Shown here in pieces: positions 45,370 to 50,475 of a stretch of 50,475 bases of DNA. The stretch is from Bacillota bacterium (lineage in GTDB: Bacteria; Bacillota; Syntrophomonadia; Syntrophomonadales; DTU052). Positions within the stretch are counted from its first letter, which is position 1; each line of letters begins with the position of its first letter. The stretch lies in contig JAKOVY010000124.1 in the NCBI GenBank assembly GCA_029781825.1, positions 1-50,475 on the forward strand, written 5' to 3'. Below the pieces are notes generated by a model. It was not told the DNA's origin and did not search any database. It worked only from the letters and a program-made list of their open reading frames with translations. Made by a program: the position numbers and the translations under genes.

Positions 45370-46007
45370 AATTCATCTTTTTTGTTGATTTCGACGGCAC
45401 AATCGCCACCGTTGATGTGTGCGAGAAAATGGTTGCCGCTTTTGCCGGCGACGGCTGGCAGGAGATCAACGAGATGTGGGAGAGAAAGGAACTCTCCACC
45501 CTGGAATGTGCCCGGCAAACCCTCAAACTTTTTCGCACCAACGACCCTGCAGATTTTTTCAATCTGCTCAATGACGTATCCATAGACCCCGGATTCCCGA
45601 ATTTTTTGGCCTTCTGCCGGGAGCGGGATTTCCCGGTGGTGATCCTCAGTGACGGTTACAGCTTTTATATCGAGCATCTCCTGCGGCGGGAAGGGATTGA
45701 ACTGCCCTATTATGCCAATACCATGCTTTTCGGCCCTGAGCTGGATATAGAAGCGCCTTACATATCCGAGCACTGTGATCTCTGCGGTGTCTGCAAACTG
45801 GAACTCATGCAGAAGATGGCACCCGCGGCCGGGAAAACAGTGTATATCGGAGACGGCTATTCCGATTTCTGTCCGGCCTGTAACGCAGACATTGTCTTTG
45901 CCAAAACCAGGCTTTATGAACACTGTTTGAAAAAGGGCAGAACCGTTTACCGCTTTACGGACTTTAACGACATTGTTGAGCAAATGAGGATTATGACTAA
46001 GGAGTGA
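45357..46007 (+). CDS. HAD-superfamily phosphatase of the thiamine operon
   Basis: A 216-residue HAD-IB phosphatase resembling MtnX/SerB-type enzymes: motif I DFDGTIATVD, motif II LSDGYSF, and motif IV GDGYSDFCPA. Four cysteines in CDLCGVC and CPAC are notable. MtnX acts in methionine salvage, but here the gene is sandwiched between thiE and thiD with overlapping or near-overlapping ends, under a TPP riboswitch. A role in thiamine metabolism is therefore likely, for example dephosphorylating thiamine monophosphate or a pyrimidine phosphate. Family sure, substrate inferred. Confidence 0.85.
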   Translation: MEEVEFIFFVDFDGTIATVDVCEKMVAAFAGDGWQEINEMWERKELSTLECARQTLKLFRTNDPADFFNLLNDVSIDPGFPNFLAFCRERDFPVVILSDGYSFYIEHLLRREGIELPYYANTMLFGPELDIEAPYISEHCDLCGVCKLELMQKMAPAAGKTVYIGDGYSDFCPACNADIVFAKTRLYEHCLKKGRTVYRFTDFNDIVEQMRIMTKE

Positions 46008-46011
46008 TCGA

Positions 46012-46809
46012 GTGAAACACGCACTGACTATCGCCGGTTCCGATTCGGGCGGCGGAGCCGGAATACAGGCCGACCTCAAGACCTTTGCTGCCCTGGGCGT
46101 TTACGGGATGAGTGTCATTACCGCGGTCACCGCTCAGAATACAGTGGGAGTTTTCAAAGTGGCGGAGTTGGACCCGGAGATGGTAAAAGCCCAGATAGAT
46201 GCCATTTTTAGTGATATTCGGGTTGATGCCGTCAAAATCGGAATGGTGTCCAACGCGGAAATAATCAGGCAGATTGCAGCTTCGTTAAGGGAATGGGGAG
46301 CAACCAATATTGTGGTTGATCCGGTGATGGTTTCCAAAAGCGGACATCGCCTGCTGAACCCCGAAGCGATTGAAGCCCTAAAAAACGAACTCTTGCCTCT
46401 TGCTGCCATTGTTACCCCGAACTTGCCGGAGGCGGCCGAGTTGCTCGGACATGAAGTGCCTGGTGAACAGGGAATGGAAGAAGCCGCCCGAAAGATCCAT
46501 GCCCTTGGAGCCAAAAGCGTCCTGGTTAAAGGCGGACATTTGGAGGGGGAAGCCGTAGACGTGCTCTTTGACGGGACCAGGGTAATCCGCCTTGCCAATC
46601 CCCGCCTGAAAAACAACAATACGCACGGAACCGGGTGTACGCTGTCATCAGCCATCGCCGCTTATATCGCCCGGGGCTGTGAATTGGAGCAGGCGGTTGC
46701 CAAAGCCAAGGAATACCTGACGGGAGCGATTGAAAACGGGTTCTCCGTGGGGCGGGGAATAGGGCCGGTTCATCATTTTTATCGGCTCTATGCCCGGGGA
46801 GAGCAATAA
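46012..46809 (+). CDS. thiD: HMP / HMP-phosphate kinase
   Basis: A 265-residue ribokinase-fold enzyme phosphorylating hydroxymethylpyrimidine and its monophosphate. TIAGSDSGGGAGIQADLK, the ALGVYGMSVITAVTAQNT stretch, VVDPVMVSKSGH, VTPNLPEA and the catalytic NTHGTGCTLSSA are diagnostic. The GTG at 46012 lies 4 bases after the HAD phosphatase gene. Together with thiM and thiE it allows thiamine monophosphate synthesis from salvaged thiazole and HMP. thiC, thiG and thiL are not in this window. Confidence 0.95.
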   Translation: MKHALTIAGSDSGGGAGIQADLKTFAALGVYGMSVITAVTAQNTVGVFKVAELDPEMVKAQIDAIFSDIRVDAVKIGMVSNAEIIRQIAASLREWGATNIVVDPVMVSKSGHRLLNPEAIEALKNELLPLAAIVTPNLPEAAELLGHEVPGEQGMEEAARKIHALGAKSVLVKGGHLEGEAVDVLFDGTRVIRLANPRLKNNNTHGTGCTLSSAIAAYIARGCELEQAVAKAKEYLTGAIENGFSVGRGIGPVHHFYRLYARGEQ

Positions 46810-46917
46810 GCCCTTACTGCTCTTTAGCCAAATGCCGCAGGGACAGGTAACCGGAGGCATCCGACTACTATGTGATAGTATAAAAGGTAGGTAATCGAAA
46901 AACAGGAGGCTCATTTA

Positions 46918-47742
46918 TTGAAGTACAATATCTGCACCATGTATTTCAGCCCTACCGGTACCACCCGCACCATCGTGAAAAGGATTGGCGAGAGGCTGGC
47001 GCAAAATGCCGGAGAGCAGGTTACAATCAAAGAGCACGATTTTACTTTGCCGGCAGGACGCCGGGAGGCCCCGTCATTTAACGGGAGGGATCTGTTGATA
47101 ATTGGAGTCCCCGTTTACGCGGGAAGGGTTCCCAATGTGCTGCTGAGGTATCTGAACAGCATTACCGGCAGCGGAGCCCTGGCGGTGCCGGTGGTCCTTT
47201 ACGGGAACCGCGATTATGACGATGCATTGCTCGAGTTGAAGGATATTCTGGAAACAAATGGTTTCACCGCCATTGCGGCAGCGGCCTTTGTGGGTGAGCA
47301 TTCGTTTTCCGTCATACTCGGCGCCGGCAGGCCCGACGCCGATGACATTAAGCTGGCAGATGCATTTGCCGACATGTTGTACCATAAACTGACCGGACAG
47401 GGTGAATTGGAAAGTGTGAGGGTAAAAGGCAACCGGCCTTACCGTAAGTATTACACTCCCCGGGATGAAAACGGCGAACCGGTTAAGGACTTCCGCCTGA
47501 TTACTCCGGAAACGAGTGACGACTGCATCGATTGCAAAACCTGTGCCGAGGTCTGTCCCATGGGGTCAATCGACTTCGATGATGTTTCCCGGTTGACGGG
47601 GATCTGCATCAAATGCTGTGCCTGCATAAAAAGATGTCCCACCCAGGCCAAGCATTTCACCGACCAGAGGTTCATACGCCACAAAAACGAACTGGAAGAA
47701 AGATTGGCTCACCGTCGCCGAGAACCGGAGTGCTTTTTTTGA
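46918..47742 (+). CDS. EFR1-type flavodoxin/ferredoxin fusion
   Basis: A 274-residue protein with an N-terminal flavodoxin-like domain (residues 1-165: MYFSPTGTTRTIVKRIGE binds FMN phosphate; GVPVYAGRVP) and a C-terminal two-cluster ferredoxin (CIDCKTCAEVCPMGSIDF and CIKCCACIKRCPTQAKHF). This EFRx/EFR1 arrangement is common in anaerobes; it moves electrons between FMN and [4Fe-4S] clusters, but its physiological partner is unknown. The TTG start follows AGGAGGC. It stands 108 bases behind thiD, with no evident terminator between them. Confidence 0.88.
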   Translation: MKYNICTMYFSPTGTTRTIVKRIGERLAQNAGEQVTIKEHDFTLPAGRREAPSFNGRDLLIIGVPVYAGRVPNVLLRYLNSITGSGALAVPVVLYGNRDYDDALLELKDILETNGFTAIAAAAFVGEHSFSVILGAGRPDADDIKLADAFADMLYHKLTGQGELESVRVKGNRPYRKYYTPRDENGEPVKDFRLITPETSDDCIDCKTCAEVCPMGSIDFDDVSRLTGICIKCCACIKRCPTQAKHFTDQRFIRHKNELEERLAHRRREPECFF

Positions 47743-47793
47743 ATGAAGTTCCTTGATTGGCCGATGCAGGCCGTAATCGACAAAAATTAGTGA

Positions 47794-47822
47794 TTTACAA
47801 AGTTGATGATGACTGCTATACT
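47794..47822 (+). promoter_or_regulatory. Strong sigma-A promoter, extended -10
   Basis: TTTACA (47794-47799), a 17-base spacer and TATACT (47817-47822) preceded by TGC (extended -10). One of the best vegetative promoters in the window. Transcription should begin at about 47829, well away from the LysM gene, and runs into the terminator at 47996-48028. Confidence 0.8.
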
Positions 47823-47828
47823 CATTAC

Positions 47829-48028
47829 AATAACTTAATAGCACGATCTTGCAGAACCTGCCAGGGGGGCGTACAGGATGTTGCCTGACTGGCGTAAAGG
47901 GGTCTGCAGGATCAGGTAGTCGGGCGTACAGGAGTTGCCCGGTTACAATCCTAATTGCAGGTTCCCTCCCTGGGACCTGTGTTAGAGAAAAACATATCCC
48001 TCTGCGGTTTGACCGCAGAGGGATTTTT
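47829..48028 (+). ncRNA. Candidate CsrA-sequestering small RNA
   Basis: A ~200-base transcript bounded by a strong promoter and a perfect terminator, with no ORF. It forms three consecutive hairpins that each display CAGGA in the loop. Hairpin I: GCCAG (47860-47864)/CTGGC (47889-47893) and GGCG/TGCC around CAGGATG (47874-47880). Hairpin II: GTCTG/CAGGT (47902-47906, 47913-47917) around CAGGAT. Hairpin III: CGGGCG/TGCCCG (47921-47926, 47936-47941) around TACAGGAGT. AACCT (47855-47859) and AGGTT (47959-47963) close the set. Loop GGA in CAGGATG is the repeat of CsrB-type RNAs. A 6S RNA is the main alternative. Confidence 0.6.
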
Positions 48029-48033
48029 CTTTT
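47996..48033 (+). terminator. Rho-independent terminator of the small RNA
   Basis: ATCCCTCTGCGGT (47996-48008) pairs perfectly over 13 bases with ACCGCAGAGGGAT (48012-48024) across a TTG loop, followed by TTTTTCTTTT. A very strong intrinsic terminator, isolating the small RNA from the LysM gene downstream. Confidence 0.93.
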
Positions 48034-48132
48034 GCGGCGTTTCCGCCAAGCCGATGCATGTTTAACATTGAGTCCAATGGGAACAGGGTGTTTGTGCCCT
48101 GCATAATATGGTAATCAAAGGAGGGATATTAA

Positions 48133-48399
48133 TTGGCAAAGTACAATTTAATCTTTATCCGGCGTCCGACCAGTCCGTGGCGGTGTGATGGTTTTCTCTA
48201 TACCATCCAGCCTGGAGATACCTTATACGAAATCTCAAGGAGAGAACAGATCCCATTGGATAAGTTGATTGCCGTCAATCCGCAGATTAAAAATCCAGAC
48301 CGGATAAAACCGGGGGACAGGATATGCATACCCCGAGGCGAGCATGATGCCAATCCCTGTTCTCCTCCCGCTCCATGGAAAAGTATATGGGCTGAATAA
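48133..48399 (+). CDS. LysM-domain protein
   Basis: An 88-residue protein consisting of one LysM peptidoglycan-binding domain (residues 22-68: YTIQPGDTLYEISRREQIPL, NPQIKNPDRIKPGDRICIP) with a short, tryptophan-containing tail. There is no evident signal peptide; the first 20 residues are polar and basic. The TTG start follows AAAGGAGGG. Proteins of this kind are found in spore coats or at the wall; the location of this one is not certain. It is convergent with the M23 peptidase gene. Confidence 0.85.
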   Translation: MAKYNLIFIRRPTSPWRCDGFLYTIQPGDTLYEISRREQIPLDKLIAVNPQIKNPDRIKPGDRICIPRGEHDANPCSPPAPWKSIWAE

Positions 48400-48487
48400 T
48401 TGACGGCTGACAGGTACCGGTCGGTTTCCCGGGGGTATCCGCATGTTGCCGATACCACCGGTGACCATTGCGTTAACCGGAAATCCG

Positions 48488-48512
48488 AAAAAACCGGAAC
48501 ATGTTTCCGGTT
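48488..48512 (-). terminator. Terminator of the M23 peptidase gene
   Basis: AACCGGAA (48492-48499) and TTCCGGTT (48505-48512) form an 8-bp stem with a 5-base loop. Read on the minus strand, it overlaps the stop codon of the peptidase gene and runs into six T. The convergent LysM gene may use it in the other direction, less efficiently. Confidence 0.75.
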
Positions 48513-49656
48513 ATAAATATTTTAGAGGGTTTTTGAATGAACCGTTAATCAGCACTTCGAAATGAAGATGGGGGCCGGTGCTTACCCCGGTTGAGCCCAC
48601 TGCACCGATCTTTTGCCCGGTCGATACCTTTTGCCCTACCTTTACATACCTGGCCGACAGGTGACCATATCTGGTGACCATTCCATTCCCATGACTGATG
48701 GCGATAAGATTGCCGTAACCGCTCATATAGCCTGAGTAGATTACCGTGCCGGAGGAATAAGCGTAAACCGGACTCCCGTGAGGCGCGGCGACATCGATGC
48801 CTTTATGGAACTTTGATTTACCGGTTACCGGATGAACCCTGGTCCCGAAATTGCTGGTCAGCCGTCCGCCCCTGACAATGCCGAAATTACTGCCGCTCCG
48901 GGACACGGTTTTTTTGGTGCCCACCCTGACTTTAGCCGGCACCGGTTCCGAAATAACCGTTGATTCGAGCGTCTTGCGGTCGATTTCAATATTGTTTTCC
49001 AGGGTTATTTCGTATCTTTTTTTCTCCTTGCCGGGAACGCCCTGGGACTCAACCAGCCGTTGTGATTCATACATGGCGGAGTCATAAATGATCACGGTGT
49101 CATATGGTACATCTTCAACAACGGTGATTTCGTAGACTACGACCACATCCAGCCTTGGGTTTTCAGCTTTGACGGTGATCCGGTCCCCCGGATAGATGAC
49201 GGAATCCTCGTTAAGACCGGGATTAAGGGCCAGGATTTCATCCACGGTGAGATTATAATCGCGCCCGATGGTCCAGAGGTTGTCACCTTCTCTCACCTCA
49301 AACCGGGTGGCCTCTTCTTCACAGGAATGGATTTCTTCCCAAGCTTCGCGCTCTGAGTACAATTTCCCGGAATAATTGTTGACCTCGACAATATCTATCT
49401 TTTGTTTGAATCTTGCGGATTTAATCGCAGCATCCCCGTCGATTTTGCTGAGATACTCATTCTTGTACTCCTCAAGCAGTTCTTCGACCAGTGCCCGGTC
49501 ATGTATGTAAAACCAGGTCTTCCCATCCAACAAAACCCTGTAAGCGGTAGTGTGTTGGGCTTTGCCCAGCCTGGGACCGAGGTGCAGGCTCAAGGCCGAG
49601 ACCGTGATCAAGAATACGGCAGTAAAAAGCAGAATGACGTTTCTTCGATGTTTCAT
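48511..49656 (-). CDS. M23 peptidase with LysM and G5 domains
   Basis: A 381-residue secreted or membrane-anchored cell-wall hydrolase. An N-terminal signal/anchor helix (residues 7-28) leads to a variable region, LysM (about 116-160: FEVREGDNLWTIGRDYNLTV), a G5 domain (about 167-245) and a C-terminal LytM/M23 zinc endopeptidase (about 262-378) with HKGIDVAAPHGSPVYA (first His and Asp ligands) and GPHLHFEVL (the HxH). It cleaves peptide crosslinks in peptidoglycan. The order LysM-G5-M23 is typical of Clostridia and some are used in sporulation or growth. Terminator overlaps its stop. Confidence 0.92.
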   Translation of the reverse strand: MKHRRNVILLFTAVFLITVSALSLHLGPRLGKAQHTTAYRVLLDGKTWFYIHDRALVEELLEEYKNEYLSKIDGDAAIKSARFKQKIDIVEVNNYSGKLYSEREAWEEIHSCEEEATRFEVREGDNLWTIGRDYNLTVDEILALNPGLNEDSVIYPGDRITVKAENPRLDVVVVYEITVVEDVPYDTVIIYDSAMYESQRLVESQGVPGKEKKRYEITLENNIEIDRKTLESTVISEPVPAKVRVGTKKTVSRSGSNFGIVRGGRLTSNFGTRVHPVTGKSKFHKGIDVAAPHGSPVYAYSSGTVIYSGYMSGYGNLIAISHGNGMVTRYGHLSARYVKVGQKVSTGQKIGAVGSTGVSTGPHLHFEVLINGSFKNPLKYL

Positions 49657-49813
49657 AATACAACCCCTTGTGTAAAGAAAACTACTACGTAATGTTCTTC
49701 GATAAGTAACAGTCCGTACCTTCTGGAAAATGATAACAGCACGGTAACCCGATGTACGGTTAAGGAGTCACAGCCAAAGAAATGCGATAGAATAGATAAA
49801 CAGAGAAGAACGC

Positions 49814-49835
49814 TTATGGTTTTTGAAAACCATAA
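49814..49835. repeat. Perfect inverted repeat upstream of zincin gene
   Basis: TTATGGTTTT (49814-49823) and AAAACCATAA (49826-49835) are exact reverse complements over 10 bases with a two-base centre. It lies 36 bases before the zincin start, where it may act as an operator or as a leader hairpin. No T-run follows. Confidence 0.45.
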
Positions 49836-49870
49836 ACAATAACAGACACGATAAAGAGGAGACACGATAT

Positions 49871-50233
49871 ATGGCCAAACTTACTTTTGAAGATTTCGCC
49901 CGGGTGCTCGATGAAGTGATAAGCCGAATACCACCTCAATATCTCCGCGGTTTAAATGGAGGGTTCAACCTGCAGGAGGGGAAAAAACGTGAAGGCGGCT
50001 ATTTGATCCTGGGAGAGTATATAGAGAGCGATGTGCTGGGAAGCATTATCATTTTTTATTATGGTTCTTTTGTCGAGTTGCTGCGGGACGAGCCGCTGGA
50101 GACCTGGGAAGCCGAGATAAGGGAAACCGTGCTGCACGAACTGCAGCATCACCTGGAAGCCATGGCCGGGCGCGATGATCTGGCCCGGGAGGAGATGGAG
50201 GAATTGTACAAAGCCCTGCAAAAAGAAAAGTAA
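49871..50233 (+). CDS. Zincin-like metallopeptidase family protein
   Basis: A 120-residue protein of the minimal zincin family (PF06262-like/COG3824). The zinc motif HELQHHLE is near residues 88-95 (HExxH with a further His), preceded by IRETVL, and LGEYIESDVLGSIIIFYYGSF gives the preceding strands. The ATG at 49871 follows GAGGAG; the longer frame to 49823 runs through the inverted repeat and has no ribosome site. Substrate unknown. A terminator follows. Confidence 0.85.
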   Translation: MAKLTFEDFARVLDEVISRIPPQYLRGLNGGFNLQEGKKREGGYLILGEYIESDVLGSIIIFYYGSFVELLRDEPLETWEAEIRETVLHELQHHLEAMAGRDDLAREEMEELYKALQKEK

Positions 50234-50280
50234 TGGCAACAGGCTGAATTATTAAGGGTGAAAATACTACAAAGATCTGA

Positions 50281-50317
50281 AACACCGCAATATGAAAAAT
50301 TTTTGCGGTGTTTTTTT
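50281..50317 (+). terminator. Rho-independent terminator after zincin gene
   Basis: AACACCGCAA (50281-50290) pairs with TTGCGGTGTT (50303-50312) over 10 bases and is followed by seven T. It ends the zincin transcript about 50 bases after the stop. Confidence 0.92.
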
Positions 50318-50339
50318 ATCCATAGATTTTGGTATTGAT

Positions 50340-50475
50340 TTAACTTTCTATGTACCAATTTATGATTAAATAAAATTTAATTAATAAAATTACTTCATGA
50401 TAAAATATTTTGATAAATTACTTGTGTTATTGCTAAAAATGCCATAATCTAATATATAGTTATAAAAAAAAGAAA
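50340..50475. other. Very AT-rich end of window
   Basis: The last ~135 bases are almost entirely A and T with no open frame. The composition differs sharply from the GC-rich remainder. It may be a promoter-rich gap, the border of a horizontally gained element, or a feature of the chromosome beyond the window. Confidence 0.5.

Noticed and set aside
1-50475. CRISPR arrays, tRNA or rRNA genes, prophage or complete insertion sequences
   Set aside because: No regularly spaced repeats, tRNA-like cloverleaf, rRNA signature or transposase/integrase gene was found on reading both strands.

Overview
This 50.5 kb window looks like a chromosomal segment of an anaerobic, Gram-positive-type bacterium of the Clostridia, perhaps a Peptococcaceae or Syntrophomonas-like lineage. 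That placement is an inference from gene content: FabK instead of FabI, many TTG and GTG starts behind strong purine-rich ribosome sites, a sigma-54 activator, fixABCX, hydrogenase-maturation genes, a DacF-type carboxypeptidase and a YkvI-type membrane protein. There are no rRNA or tRNA genes, no intact insertion sequence and no CRISPR array.

Layout. (1) 57-539: a hotdog thioesterase on the minus strand. (2) 1.2-7.9 kb: a tight type II fatty-acid synthesis operon, fabH-fabK-fabD-acpP-fabF-fabZ-accD-accA. It lacks fabG, accB and accC, follows a foldable leader, and is followed by a structured stretch resembling a decayed group II intron. (3) 8.3-12.8 kb, minus strand: a ribbon-helix-helix protein with an SPFH protein, an XRE regulator overlapping an acyl-CoA dehydrogenase, and a YkvI-like membrane protein. 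(4) 12.9-17 kb: a Yip1-like membrane protein and a MacA/MacB-type efflux system. (5) 17-18.5 kb, minus strand: a coiled-coil membrane protein with a phosphodiester-glycosidase-family protein. (6) 18.7-25.7 kb, plus strand: a PCP_red/CGGC fusion, cadC-cadA metal resistance, DegV, an iron-sulfur protein and hypA-hypB. (7) 25.9-29.6 kb, minus strand: D-Ala-D-Ala carboxypeptidase and a sigma-54 activator. (8) 30.1-38 kb: an operon headed by a near-consensus -24/-12 promoter with an acyl-CoA dehydrogenase homologue, two sister SDRs and fixABCX, then a second acyl-CoA dehydrogenase. (9) 38.2-42.3 kb: hemerythrin, HD-GYP, YggT and chemoreceptor genes. (10) 42.8-46.8 kb: a DUF89 protein, then a TPP riboswitch and thiM-thiE-HAD phosphatase-thiD. 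(11) 46.9-50.2 kb: a flavodoxin/ferredoxin protein, a strong candidate small RNA, a LysM protein, an M23 peptidase and a zincin. The last ~135 bases are very AT-rich.

How genes work together. Regions 7-8 read as one regulated module: the divergently encoded enhancer-binding protein probably activates the sigma-54 promoter at 29936-29951. The acyl-CoA dehydrogenases would exchange electrons with FixAB and FixCX, which can link acyl-CoA/NADH redox chemistry to quinone and ferredoxin. Region 10 is a TPP-controlled thiazole/HMP salvage operon carrying an extra phosphatase.

The most exciting unexplained signal is at 47829-48028. An extended -10 promoter and a perfect intrinsic terminator bracket an RNA with three hairpins, each showing CAGGA in its loop. 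That is the arrangement of CsrB/RsmY-type RNAs that sequester CsrA, which to my knowledge is unexpected in a Firmicute, where FliW is the known CsrA antagonist.
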